A stretch of 32,856 bases of DNA from Faecousia sp. (GTDB taxonomy: Bacteria; Bacillota; Clostridia; Oscillospirales; Oscillospiraceae). Numbering within the stretch: the stretch's first letter is position 1; each line of letters opens with the position of its first letter. The stretch spans positions 1-32,856 of the forward strand of contig JARIBV010000023.1 in assembly GCA_029257335.1 (NCBI GenBank), given 5' to 3'. The notes below the pieces were generated by a model. It searched no databases. It had not been told where the DNA came from and saw only the letters and a list, made by a program, of their open reading frames with translations. Both the position numbers and the translations under genes were made by a program. This document shows positions 1-8,119 of this stretch, one piece after another.

Positions 1-2
1 AG

Positions 3-389
3 AAGTCAGATATCTATGAAGACATTCTGGCAATGCCCGACGGCTTGGATACCTATGTAGGAGAACGGGGCACATTGCTGTCCGGCGGGCAGAAGCAGAG
101 AATTTCCATTGCCCGGATTTTTCTCAAGAATCCCCCGATCCTGATTTTGGATGAGGCGACCTCTGCCCTGGATTCCGTGACAGAGGCAAAGATTCAGAGA
201 GCGTTTGATAACTTGTCCAAGGGTCGGACCACCCTGATTATTGCCCACCGTCTGTCTACCATTCGGATGGCTTCCCGCATCATCTCCATTGCAGATGGTG
301 TCATCAAGGAAGAGGGCACTCATAAGGAGCTTCTGGAAAAGGGCGGCCTGTATGCCGAACTTTACAAAACCCAGAGTGCACTGGCATAA
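3..389 (+). CDS. ABC transporter ATP-binding protein, C-terminal part (5' end outside window)
   Basis: This is the C-terminal end of an ABC ATPase, open in frame from base 3. It shows the signature motif LSGGQKQR, the Walker B run [12 protein letters not shown], and the H-loop IIAHRLST, in the usual order and spacing. Proteins of this type (the MsbA/LmrA-like half exporters) carry this nucleotide-binding domain behind six membrane helices, which here lie outside the window. The substrate cannot be told from this part. The gene ends with a strong terminator immediately downstream, so it is the last gene of its unit. The family call is secure; the exporter type is inferred from the [15 protein letters not shown] style. 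Confidence 0.93.
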   Translation, partial: KSDIYEDILAMPDGLDTYVGERGTLLSGGQKQRISIARIFLKNPPILILDEATSALDSVTEAKIQRAFDNLSKGRTTLIIAHRLSTIRMASRIISIADGVIKEEGTHKELLEKGGLYAELYKTQSALA

Positions 390-393
390 CTGA

Positions 394-433
394 AAAAGGG
401 CCGTTTCAGTCTCTGAGCTGAAACGGCCCTTTT
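394..433 (+). terminator. Intrinsic terminator, bidirectional
   Basis: A 16-base perfect inverted repeat (394-409 with 418-433) with an 8-base loop. The stem has AAAA on the left and TTTT on the right, so it can work on both strands. It ends the ABC gene on the plus strand and the SSB-like gene (stop at 446) on the minus strand. Confidence 0.9.
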
Positions 434-445
434 AAAACAGATTCC

Positions 446-1045
446 CTATGTAGAGGAGGCACAAAGGGCCGAAATTTCGTAAGCCGTTCTGATTTCTTCG
501 CCTTCAGGTGTCACTTTCCGGTATTGCCGGCTCTGCATCCTTCCTGAGAGTGTGATAGAGTCTCCTACAGTAAGCTGAGAGAGTTCCTGTGCGGTTCTTC
601 CCCAAAGGATGCAGGGCAGATAGTCTGACCTGCGATATGCTCTGGGAACGGCCAGCATGATGTCGCAGATTTCACGCCCCAGAGGGGTTTTGCGAAAAAC
701 AGGAGGTTTGCACAGAGCGCCGGTCAGACAAACCTCATTGACGGGTTCTTCGTCACAGGCCTCAACGGATGTGGCATAAACAAAAATAAGGAGCCGCTGT
801 CCGGTTGGGTTGTGGTTGTTGTGGGAACGGATCTGCCCCTGAACCGTCAGAGACATTCCGCCGGATAAGTCCACCTGGTTCAGCACATCCTCCCGTACCA
901 CAACAGGGAGCAGATCCACAGTGCCGGAAAGGCGGGGGACTTCCAGCAAAAAACGGTAAAACTGCTTGCCGTGATTTTCGTGGGAGAGTTCGGGCAGCCG
1001 GAAGAGCGTCCCCCGGATCGTGATTTGGTTGGCCGTGTATTCCAT
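446..1045 (-). CDS. Single-stranded DNA-binding-like protein with two tandem OB folds
   Basis: A 199-residue protein that looks like two SSB-type OB folds in a row. The first spans about residues 4-95 (starts NQITIRGTLFRLPEL), the second about 103-196 (starts NEVCLTGALCKPPVFR, with a LPCILWGRTAQEL core typical of SSB strands 3-4). It lacks the long acidic C-terminal tail of canonical SSB. The open frame runs much further upstream, but that part lies antisense to the M50 protease gene. I chose the ATG at 1045 because GAGGTGG lies five bases before it and the OB fold starts there. It probably binds ssDNA; the exact role is unknown. It is transcribed divergently from the scp operon. Confidence 0.82.
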   Translation of the reverse strand: MEYTANQITIRGTLFRLPELSHENHGKQFYRFLLEVPRLSGTVDLLPVVVREDVLNQVDLSGGMSLTVQGQIRSHNNHNPTGQRLLIFVYATSVEACDEEPVNEVCLTGALCKPPVFRKTPLGREICDIMLAVPRAYRRSDYLPCILWGRTAQELSQLTVGDSITLSGRMQSRQYRKVTPEGEEIRTAYEISALCASST

Positions 1046-1109
1046 ATCTTCCACCTCATATACCAGTTGTATGAAACACTCTATGTAACTGGAAGGGGTT
1101 ATATTACCC

Positions 1110-1138
1110 TTGCGCCGGGGTATAACTTGTGATATACT
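1110..1138 (+). promoter_or_regulatory. Predicted sigma-A promoter of the M50-scpAB operon
   Basis: TTGCGC at 1110-1115 and TATACT at 1133-1138 with a 17-base spacer, and a TGA just before the -10 box (extended -10). It lies in the divergent gap between the SSB-like gene and the M50 protease gene. Confidence 0.7.
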
Positions 1139-1192
1139 ATACAAAATTAAACTGCGGGGGTTTGCCCTGTCAGGGGATAATGGAGATTGCAT

Positions 1193-1870
1193 ATGAATGG
1201 TTTTCAGAGCTGGCTCAGCCAGTTGCAGTACGAAAAAATGCTGGAAATCCTCATTGCGGTGGCGGCCAGCCTGATCAGCATCACCGTGCACGAGGTAAGC
1301 CACGGACTTGCCGCATATATGATGGGGGACGACACCGCAAAGCGGTGCGGACGATTGACACTGAATCCTCTTCGCCATCTGGACCTCATGGGAATGCTGT
1401 GTATGCTGGTGGTCCGCTTTGGCTGGGCCAAGCCTGTGCCTGTGAACTTTCAGAGGTTCCGCAATGTAAGGGCCGGGACCATCGTGACTTCTTTGGCAGG
1501 TCCTGTGTCTAATATTGTCCTGTGCTTTTTCTCGGTGTTGTTTTTGATGATCCTGAATCTGGCAGGGATGTCTCATGCACTGCCCATTTGGGTTGGCTAT
1601 GTATCTTATTTTTTGTGGTATATGGTGATTCTGAATGCCACCTTGGCTGTGTTCAACCTGATCCCGATTCCGCCGCTGGACGGTTCCAAGATCCTGTTTT
1701 CTTTCCTTCCTGAAGACAAATTCTTCTGGATTTTGCACTATGAGCGGTATGGATTTCTGGTGATGGCCATTCTTCTTTACACCGGGATCCTGGATGGTCC
1801 TCTGAACTGGATGCGCAACGGACTGATTGAACAGCTGCAGACCATCTGCCTGTGGCTCTTACCCGGTTAA
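1193..1870 (+). CDS. Site-2 protease family (M50) membrane metalloprotease
   Basis: A 225-residue membrane protein. The HEVSH motif (H33, E34, H37) gives two zinc ligands and the general base of M50 proteases, and NLIPIPPLDG near the end supplies the third ligand, D163. About four to five hydrophobic segments surround them. This is the small, PDZ-less M50 type common in Firmicutes, which cleaves within the membrane; the substrate is unknown. A TTG six bases upstream (1187) is possible but sits almost on the GGAG site, so the ATG at 1193 (seven bases after GGAG) is preferred. It is the first gene of the operon leading to scpA and scpB, an arrangement common in Clostridia. Confidence 0.93.
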   Translation: MNGFQSWLSQLQYEKMLEILIAVAASLISITVHEVSHGLAAYMMGDDTAKRCGRLTLNPLRHLDLMGMLCMLVVRFGWAKPVPVNFQRFRNVRAGTIVTSLAGPVSNIVLCFFSVLFLMILNLAGMSHALPIWVGYVSYFLWYMVILNATLAVFNLIPIPPLDGSKILFSFLPEDKFFWILHYERYGFLVMAILLYTGILDGPLNWMRNGLIEQLQTICLWLLPG

Positions 1871-1895
1871 ATTTCCTGAATCGTAGGAGTATTTC

Positions 1896-2696
1896 ATGAA
1901 CGAACCCAATTATCATCTGGAAGGTATTATCCGTACCAAGACCCAGGAAATGGAAGATTTCAACGGGCCTCTGGATGTCATATTACTGCTTCTGAACAAA
2001 AATAAAATAGAAATTCAGGATGTGAGCATTGCGGCGATCCTGGAGCAATATCTGGCCTACCTGGAGGAAATGAAACGCCTGGATATGGAGATCGCCAGCG
2101 AGTTTATCACCATGGCGTCCCACTTGATGCTCATTAAGACAAAGATGCTTTTGTCAGCTGCGGAGCAGGCTGAGGCAGAAAGTGAAATGGAACTGCTGCG
2201 TCAGTCCCTGGTGGAGCGCAAGCGGAAGGAAGTGCTGGACCAAATCAGAGAAGCGGTGAAGTTTCTGGAAGTCCGAAATGAAATTGGATGCAATCTGTTT
2301 ATTAAGGATCCGGAGCCGCTAAAAAAGGAACGGACCTACCGGTATCAGCATGAGCCGGAAGATCTGCTGAGGGCTCTGGCTACGGCCGCAGAGCGCAACC
2401 GCCGCCAGCTGCCGCCGCCTGCATCCAGTTTCCAGGGAATTGTTGGCAAGGAGCCGTTCCCGGTGACCAAGAAGGCCAAGGAGGTCATAAAACGGCTGGT
2501 TCTCAATGGCGTGATGCGATTGCGCCAGCTGTTTCATGGCTGCCGCAGCCGCTCGGAGATCGTGGCAACCTTTTTGGCTGTTTTGGAGCTGTGCCGGACA
2601 AGCTCCGTAAGTTTGGATGATGACGGAACCGGTGATAATCCCTCTTTGGAGCTGATAAAAACGCCGGAGGAAGCAATGAGAAAGGAGACGGACTAA
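1896..2696 (+). CDS. scpA: Segregation and condensation protein A
   Basis: A 266-residue ScpA kleisin. The opening FNGPLDVILLLLNKNKIEIQD is the classic ScpA N-terminus (the family pattern is F-GPLDLLL-LI--NKIDI-DI), and a winged-helix segment, PVTKKAKEVIKRLVLNGVMRLRQLF, lies near the C-terminus. ScpA bridges the heads of the SMC dimer and, with ScpB, forms the condensin complex that compacts and segregates the nucleoid. GGAG lies seven bases before the ATG. scpB follows after a single base, so the two are surely co-translated. Length is normal for the family. Confidence 0.97.
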   Translation: MNEPNYHLEGIIRTKTQEMEDFNGPLDVILLLLNKNKIEIQDVSIAAILEQYLAYLEEMKRLDMEIASEFITMASHLMLIKTKMLLSAAEQAEAESEMELLRQSLVERKRKEVLDQIREAVKFLEVRNEIGCNLFIKDPEPLKKERTYRYQHEPEDLLRALATAAERNRRQLPPPASSFQGIVGKEPFPVTKKAKEVIKRLVLNGVMRLRQLFHGCRSRSEIVATFLAVLELCRTSSVSLDDDGTGDNPSLELIKTPEEAMRKETD

Positions 2697-2697
2697 C

Positions 2698-3270
2698 ATG
2701 GATTCAGAAGACTTGGAGCGTGCCATAGAGGCAGTGCTTTTTGCCGCAGGAGAACCTGTGGAGGTGAAGCGATTGAGCCACGCCCTGGGGTGGGACCCCA
2801 CGGATGTTCGGCAGGCCGCCATTCGGCTGATGGACAGGCTGAGCTTTGAGCGGCGGGGCATCCGGATCGTCCGTCTGGATGATGCGTTCCAGATGTGCTC
2901 TGCGGGAGAACAGGGAGAATATGTGGCCCGGGCCCTTGAGACCCGGAAACCGCCTAAGCTCTCCGCTTCCCAGCTGGAGACCCTGACCATCATTGCCTAC
3001 TATCAGCCTGCCACAAAGGCCATGGTGGAGCAGATTCGTGGCGTGGACAGCGGTTATTCCGTCAATGCCCTGCTGAATAAGAAGCTCATCGAGGAGGCCG
3101 GGCGGCTGAATGTGCCGGGCCGACCCATCCAGTACAAGACGACGCCGGACTTTCTGAGAACCTTCGGCCTGTCCAGTCTGGACGAGCTTCCTGCATTGCA
3201 GCTGGCAGACCTGGGAGTGCAAGAGCAAATGACGCTGGAAGAAGCCGCTCCTCAGGAGAAAGAACAATGA
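2698..3270 (+). CDS. scpB: Segregation and condensation protein B
   Basis: A 190-residue ScpB. It begins DLERAIEAVLFAAGEPV, the standard ScpB start, and contains LSASQLETLTIIAYYQPATKAMVEQIRGVDS, where family members read LS-AALETLAIIAYKQPITR-EIE-IRGV. Two winged-helix domains are expected. It dimerises and binds ScpA in the SMC complex. Its RBS (AAAGGAG) lies inside the end of scpA. The last four bases overlap the next gene as ATGA, so translation is probably coupled. Confidence 0.97.
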   Translation: MDSEDLERAIEAVLFAAGEPVEVKRLSHALGWDPTDVRQAAIRLMDRLSFERRGIRIVRLDDAFQMCSAGEQGEYVARALETRKPPKLSASQLETLTIIAYYQPATKAMVEQIRGVDSGYSVNALLNKKLIEEAGRLNVPGRPIQYKTTPDFLRTFGLSSLDELPALQLADLGVQEQMTLEEAAPQEKEQ

Positions 3271-3902
3271 ATGTTCTTCTTGTGATCCTTTATATTCTTT
3301 TGGGGATTCTGGGCCTTTTGTTCCTTGCTCTGCTTTTGCCGGTGGGAGTTCGTTTGCGATACAGTGCGGAAGGATTTCTTTTGAAATTGATTCTGGGCCC
3401 GGTTCGCTGGCAGCTGCTTCCGGAGAAGCACCCTGAAAAGAAGAAAAAAACCGACCCAAACCCAGGAAAAAGCAAGACAGATAAACCAAAAATGCAGCCA
3501 AAGGAAAAGCAGGAAGAGCGCAGAGGCGGGAGCCTTCGCATGTTACTTCCATATGCACCCTTGGGATGGAAATTTCTGGGGGATGTCCGCCGGAGTATTC
3601 TCATGCGAAGGCTGGAACTTCTGGTGAATCTGGGGGGAGATGATCCCTGTGATCTTGCAATTGTGTATGGAAATGCCTGCGGTGTTCTTGAGGCGGTCAT
3701 GCCCATGATGCACAACGCCTTCCGAATTCGGAAGGAAAATGTGCAGGTGTTCTGCGATTTTTCGGCGGAGTCTACAGAAGTTTATGTAGATGCCGAAATC
3801 GTTGTTTGTCCTGCCCGTCTGCTGCTCATCATGATCCGATACGGATGGCGGGCCCTGAAAATCTATCGACAACAAAATGAAAAAGGCGGTGCTGAAGTAT
3901 GA
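3267..3902 (+). CDS. DUF2953-type membrane-anchored protein
   Basis: A 211-residue protein with a hydrophobic N-terminal anchor (residues 3-27), a highly charged Lys/Pro-rich linker (about 55-90), and a C-terminal part with IVYGNACGVLEAVMPMM, which resembles the DUF2953 family (proteins reading G-GDA--TG---G). The function of that family is not established. It sits between scpB and ytfJ, overlapping both by four bases. This placement next to a GerW/YtfJ-type gene is common in Clostridia and suggests a sporulation role, but that is inference. Confidence 0.8.
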   Translation: MNVLLVILYILLGILGLLFLALLLPVGVRLRYSAEGFLLKLILGPVRWQLLPEKHPEKKKKTDPNPGKSKTDKPKMQPKEKQEERRGGSLRMLLPYAPLGWKFLGDVRRSILMRRLELLVNLGGDDPCDLAIVYGNACGVLEAVMPMMHNAFRIRKENVQVFCDFSAESTEVYVDAEIVVCPARLLLIMIRYGWRALKIYRQQNEKGGAEV

Positions 3903-4279
3903 GCCATAATCTTCCTGATATGTTGCAAGCCACTTTGCAGAAGGTAAAAGAGCTGATGGATGTAAATTCTGTGGTGGGCGATCCCATTACCACACCGGAT
4001 GGTGTCACCATTTTGCCGGTTTGCAAGGTCAGCTATGGTGTGGGCGGTGGCGGTTCTGATTTTTCCACCAAGTCCAACAACCGGCCAAACTATCCCTTTG
4101 GCGGTGGTGCCGGCGTGGGAGCCAAGATCGTCCCCATTGCATTTTTAATTATCAAAGGGGAATCTGTGCGCCTGCTTCCCGTTACCGCAGCACCCAGCAC
4201 TACGGCGGACCGTGCACTGGAAATGGTGCCGGATGTTCTGGACCGGATCGTTTCTTACTTCGACAACAAAAAAGCATAA
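3899..4279 (+). CDS. ytfJ: GerW/YtfJ-family sporulation protein
   Basis: A 126-residue protein matching the YtfJ (GerW) family: an N-terminal helix with LQKVKELMDVNSVVGDPI, then a glycine-rich stretch GVGGGGSDF and FGGGAGVGAKIVPIAFL, which is the family hallmark. In Bacillus, YtfJ is a forespore-made protein needed for normal germination. Here it overlaps the previous gene by ATGA. It supports the idea that the host is a spore former. Length is typical. Confidence 0.92.
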   Translation: MSHNLPDMLQATLQKVKELMDVNSVVGDPITTPDGVTILPVCKVSYGVGGGGSDFSTKSNNRPNYPFGGGAGVGAKIVPIAFLIIKGESVRLLPVTAAPSTTADRALEMVPDVLDRIVSYFDNKKA

Positions 4280-4331
4280 TCGGGCTGCATAATCCGCAGT
4301 GTCCCGGGGAAACTATCTCCGGTGATGCAAA

Positions 4332-5432
4332 ATGAAAAAAACACACATTCGGGCGGCTGCGGCCCTGGCCGCGGTTGTCCTTTTGTTTTCCGCTGTCCCC
4401 AGGGTAGAGGCGATTTCTGCCAGAAGCGCCATTTTGATAGATGCCGATTCGGGGCGGGTCATTTATGAAAAAAGTCCCCGGGAAAAGAGCCTGATTGCCA
4501 GTACCACCAAAATCATGACGGCCCTTGTGGTCTGTGAACAGTGCAATGTTCTGGACCGGGTCCAGATTATGCCGGAGGCGGTTGGCATTGAAGGGTCCTC
4601 CATGTACCTGCAAGAGGGAGAAGTTCTCACCGTTCAGGAGCTTCTCTATGGTCTTATGCTCCATTCCGGCAATGATGCGGCGGTGGCGCTGGCCATCTAT
4701 TGCGGCGGTACGGTGGAAGGGTTCGTGTCCCTTATGAATGATGAGGCCAGACGGCTGGGGCTGGAAAATACCCACTTTGAAAATCCAAACGGTTTGGACA
4801 ATGAAAACCACTATTCCACTGCGGAGGATCTGGCAAAACTCACTGCCTATGCAATGGAAAATGAAATTTTTGCGAAAACCGTCTCCACAAAGACCGTGCA
4901 GGTGGGGCAGCGGCACCTTACGAACCACAACAAGCTTCTGTGGCGATATGAAGGTGCAGACGGGGTAAAGACCGGGTATACCAAAGCCGCAGGGCGGATT
5001 TTGGTATCCTCCGCCAGAAAAGATGGCCGGCGGCTGGTGGCGGTGACCATTCATGCGCCCGATGACTGGAACGACCACACAGCGCTTTTAAACATGGGCT
5101 TTAAGGAATATGAAACTAAGACCATTGTGAAAAAGGGCGATTGCATCGGCAATGTGGTGGTGATATCGGGTGACGCACAGACCACACAAATCCTATCAGA
5201 AGAAGACTTTCAGTATCCGCTGGCAGAGTCGGAGAATGTCCGCTATTTATTATCCGGACCCGGCTTTATCTATGCTCCCGTCAGAGCGGGAGATGACGCA
5301 GGATTTGTTCACATTTTGGTGGAGGGGAAGCCTGTGGGAAAGATCAGGGTATCCTATGGGAATACCGTGGAGCAAAGCAGGAAACCGGGAAAATCAAGTT
5401 TATTGCATGGTATTTTTGGAGGCGGCCAATGA
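4332..5432 (+). CDS. D-alanyl-D-alanine carboxypeptidase (peptidase S11, DacF/DacB-like)
   Basis: A 366-residue penicillin-binding protein of class C type 5. The three active-site motifs are present: S57-T-T-K60, S112-G-N114 and K213-T-G215. Residues 1-27 form a signal peptide ending near VEA. The enzyme removes the terminal D-Ala from peptidoglycan stem peptides outside the membrane and so limits cross-linking. A C-terminal beta-rich domain follows the catalytic one. Its position between ytfJ and rluB recalls the dacB-spmA-spmB-rluB order of Bacillus and suggests a role in spore cortex or mother-cell wall trimming (inference). The RBS before the ATG is weak. The 3' end overlaps rluB by four bases. 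Confidence 0.95.
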   Translation: MKKTHIRAAAALAAVVLLFSAVPRVEAISARSAILIDADSGRVIYEKSPREKSLIASTTKIMTALVVCEQCNVLDRVQIMPEAVGIEGSSMYLQEGEVLTVQELLYGLMLHSGNDAAVALAIYCGGTVEGFVSLMNDEARRLGLENTHFENPNGLDNENHYSTAEDLAKLTAYAMENEIFAKTVSTKTVQVGQRHLTNHNKLLWRYEGADGVKTGYTKAAGRILVSSARKDGRRLVAVTIHAPDDWNDHTALLNMGFKEYETKTIVKKGDCIGNVVVISGDAQTTQILSEEDFQYPLAESENVRYLLSGPGFIYAPVRAGDDAGFVHILVEGKPVGKIRVSYGNTVEQSRKPGKSSLLHGIFGGGQ

Positions 5433-6142
5433 AAGACCGATTACAGAAAATTCTCTCTGCCCGGGGCGTGGCTTCCCGGCGGAGAGCAGAAGAAATGATT
5501 ACAGCCGGAAAGGTCCTGGTCAATGGCGCAGTTGCCACTTTGGGCCAGTGCGCAGATCCGGATACAGACGAAATTTTCGTGGACGGGAAGCCGCTTCCCG
5601 CCCACGGGGGATATGTGTACATTATGCTGCATAAGCCCCGGGGGGTGGTCACCACCTTGTCTGACGAGAAGGGAAGACCCAATGCAGCCCAGCTGGTTGC
5701 AGACTGCGGACAGCGTGTGTGGCCCATCGGAAGGTTGGATATGGACTCTGAGGGGCTGCTGCTCTTTACCAATGACGGCGCTTTTTCTCAGGATGTGGCC
5801 CATCCCAAAAGCCAGGTGGATAAACGCTATTTGGTCTGGGTTCGGGAGTTTGCGCCGGGGAAGGAAACGGCGCTGGGACGGCAGATCACCCTGGACGGCT
5901 ATACCATTGCCAAGCCGGAAATCAAACTCCGCTGGGCGGACGGGCAGAAGGCCTGCCTGGAGGTGACCATCCATGAAGGAAGAAACCGCCAGGTGCGCCG
6001 CATGTGCGCCCAGGCCGGCCTGAAGGTAGTGCGTCTTCTTCGGATTGCAGAGGGCAGGCTGGAGCTGGGGAAGCTGGCTCCCGGCACATGGCGGAATTTG
6101 ACTCCTGCGGAGATTGCGGCTTTAAAACAGGATGGAAAATAA
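5429..6142 (+). CDS. rluB: 23S rRNA pseudouridine synthase, RluB/RsuA family
   Basis: A 237-residue synthase. The N-terminal S4 RNA-binding domain covers about residues 1-50 (RLQKILSARGVASRRRAEE) and the catalytic domain has the motif GRLDMDSEGLLLFTND with the catalytic aspartate D104. RluB makes pseudouridine 2605 in 23S rRNA; RsuA modifies 16S, and the two are hard to separate from sequence alone. The scpAB neighbourhood favours RluB. GGAGG precedes the ATG, which overlaps the carboxypeptidase stop codon. Confidence 0.93.
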   Translation: MKDRLQKILSARGVASRRRAEEMITAGKVLVNGAVATLGQCADPDTDEIFVDGKPLPAHGGYVYIMLHKPRGVVTTLSDEKGRPNAAQLVADCGQRVWPIGRLDMDSEGLLLFTNDGAFSQDVAHPKSQVDKRYLVWVREFAPGKETALGRQITLDGYTIAKPEIKLRWADGQKACLEVTIHEGRNRQVRRMCAQAGLKVVRLLRIAEGRLELGKLAPGTWRNLTPAEIAALKQDGK

Positions 6143-6160
6143 CAAAGAGGTACATAGAGC

Positions 6161-7375
6161 ATGTATGATGTGATTGTGATTGGCGGCGGACCTGCCGGAA
6201 TGTTTGCGGCGATTACAGCCGGGAACAAAGGAAAGCAGGTGCTTCTTCTGGAGCGAAATGACCGGCTTGGTAAAAAACTGCGGATCACCGGAAAAGGCCG
6301 CTGCAATGTGACCAACAACTGCACGGCGCAGGAAGTGCTGCAAAATGTTCCGAGAAACGGACGATTTTTGTTCAGCGCAGTGACGGCATTTCCTCCGGAA
6401 CAGACCATGGAGTTTTTTGAGGCCATGGGCTGCCCCTTAAAGACTGAACGGGGAAACCGGGTGTTTCCCCAGTCTGACAGTGCTTTGAGCATCCAGACAG
6501 CCTTGGACCACGCTCTGGAAAAAGCAAAGGTCACCATTGTCAGGCAGCGGGTCAAAAAGATCTGCTGTGCAGACGGGAAGGTATGCGGGGTAGAAACGGA
6601 GCATCAGATCTTTGAATCCCCCAAGGTAATTTTGGCCACGGGAGGCTGTTCCTACCCGGCCACAGGCTCAACGGGAGACGGCTATGAGATGGCTGCCTCT
6701 CTGGGACATACCATTGTGAAGCCTGTGGGGTCTCTGGTACCCTTGGAAACGGAAGGGGAGGATTGCCTCAGGATGCAGGGCCTGGCCCTGCGAAATGTGG
6801 CGGTAAAGCTTCTGGACCCCAAGGGGAAGTGTGTGTATAAGGATTTTGGAGAATTGCTCTTTACGCATTTCGGCGTTTCCGGCCCCACGGTGCTCAGCGC
6901 CAGCGCCCACATGGGAAAGCCGGGAAATTATACGCTGGTTTTGGACATCAAACCTGCCCTGGAGGAAGGAAAACTGGATGACCGGGTTCTCAGGGATTTG
7001 GAGATGTATAAAAACCGCTCCATGTCCAATGCCATGACGGACCTGCTGCCCCGGTCGATGATCCCTGTGGTGCTGGAGCGGGCGCAGATCGACGGAGAAA
7101 TGGAAGCAAATTCCCTGACCCGGCAGCAGCGGCACAATCTGGTGCAGACGCTCAAGGGGTTCCGTCTTACGATCACCGGAAAGCGCCCGGTGAAGGAGGC
7201 GATCATTACTTCCGGCGGCGTAAAAACGGGGGAGGTCGATCCAAAAACCATGGCCTCAAAACTGGTGCCGGGCCTGCATTTTGCCGGTGAAATCCTGGAC
7301 TGCGATGCCTATACCGGAGGATTTAACCTGCAAATTGCCTGGTCAACTGCCTTTGCGGCTGCACAGGAAGTTTGA
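6161..7375 (+). CDS. NAD(P)/FAD-dependent oxidoreductase, HI0933/YhiN family
   Basis: A 404-residue flavoprotein. It begins YDVIVIGGGPAGMFAAI, a Rossmann FAD-binding fold with GGGPAG at residues 8-13. GKKLRITGKGRCNVTN is the family-specific block of HI0933-like proteins, and the C-terminal GLHFAGEILDCDAYTGGFNLQ is the second FAD contact. The family's substrate is not firmly known; some annotations call it BaiN-like. It is the last gene of the M50-scpAB operon. No terminator is visible after it, and its stop codon (7373-7375) lies within the -35 box of the next promoter. Confidence 0.93.
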   Translation: MYDVIVIGGGPAGMFAAITAGNKGKQVLLLERNDRLGKKLRITGKGRCNVTNNCTAQEVLQNVPRNGRFLFSAVTAFPPEQTMEFFEAMGCPLKTERGNRVFPQSDSALSIQTALDHALEKAKVTIVRQRVKKICCADGKVCGVETEHQIFESPKVILATGGCSYPATGSTGDGYEMAASLGHTIVKPVGSLVPLETEGEDCLRMQGLALRNVAVKLLDPKGKCVYKDFGELLFTHFGVSGPTVLSASAHMGKPGNYTLVLDIKPALEEGKLDDRVLRDLEMYKNRSMSNAMTDLLPRSMIPVVLERAQIDGEMEANSLTRQQRHNLVQTLKGFRLTITGKRPVKEAIITSGGVKTGEVDPKTMASKLVPGLHFAGEILDCDAYTGGFNLQIAWSTAFAAAQEV

Positions 7376-7400
7376 CAAATGTCACCAGATGTTATATAAT
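7372..7400 (+). promoter_or_regulatory. Consensus sigma-A promoter of cmk-ispH-rpsA
   Basis: A full TTGACA at 7372-7377 and a full TATAAT at 7395-7400 with a 17-base spacer. The TGA of the -35 box is the stop codon of the preceding flavoprotein gene. This is the best promoter in the window and fits the high expression expected for ribosomal protein S1. Confidence 0.9.
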
Positions 7401-7432
7401 AGAGCATACTTTAATGCAAAAAGGGTGAAATT

Positions 7433-8119
7433 ATGAACGTAAAGCGTGTTTATAGTATAGCCATTGATGGTCCTGCCGGTGCAGGCAAGAGCACCATGGC
7501 AAAGCTCCTGGCAAAGAAACTGGGATTTGTCTATGTGGATACCGGGGCGATTTATCGCACGGTGGGATATCATATGGACCTCATGGGCATTGGGCCTAAG
7601 GATGCAGACGGCGTTCTGCGCCTGCTGGATGATGTAAATCTGGAGATTACATATGATGAAGAGGGTGTGCAGCACATGATTCTCAACGGACGGGATGTGT
7701 CCGGGGAGATCCGCACCCCTGAGATGTCTAGAATCGCCTCTCAGATTTCTGCGCTGAGCTGTGTCCGCACATTCCTTCTGGATATGCAGCGAGATGTGGC
7801 GAGAACACATAATGTCATTATGGATGGCCGGGATATCGGGACCGTAGTGCTTCCCAAAGCCGATGTGAAGATCTATCTCACGGCTTCTGCGGAGGTGCGG
7901 GCAGAGCGCCGGTTTAAAGAGTTGCAGGAGAAGGCGGTGGAGGCCAAGTATGAGACCGTCCTGAAAGAAATCAAAGAACGGGACCAGCAGGACATGACTA
8001 GAACCATTGCCCCTTTGAAGCAGGCAAAGGATGCCCTTCTTCTGGATACCTCCGAGCTGAATCTGGAACAGTCTGTGGCGGCGATGGAATCCATTATCCG
8101 GGAGCGGATCGCCCTATGA
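7433..8119 (+). CDS. cmk: Cytidylate kinase
   Basis: A 228-residue (d)CMP kinase. The P-loop GPAGAGKST lies at residues 13-21; the CMP-binding block YVDTGAIYR and the MDGRDIGTVVLPKADVKI segment are characteristic of Cmk. It phosphorylates CMP and dCMP with ATP in pyrimidine salvage. The RBS AAGGGTG precedes the ATG. The last four bases overlap the start of the ispH-rpsA fusion (ATGA). In many Clostridia a plsC gene separates cmk from ispH; it is absent here. Confidence 0.97.
   Translation: MNVKRVYSIAIDGPAGAGKSTMAKLLAKKLGFVYVDTGAIYRTVGYHMDLMGIGPKDADGVLRLLDDVNLEITYDEEGVQHMILNGRDVSGEIRTPEMSRIASQISALSCVRTFLLDMQRDVARTHNVIMDGRDIGTVVLPKADVKIYLTASAEVRAERRFKELQEKAVEAKYETVLKEIKERDQQDMTRTIAPLKQAKDALLLDTSELNLEQSVAAMESIIRERIAL

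Noticed and set aside
1046..1738. Minus-strand extension of the SSB-like open frame to 430 codons
   Set aside because: It is antisense to the M50 protease gene, has low-complexity His/Gln-rich composition, and the real start with RBS is at 1045.
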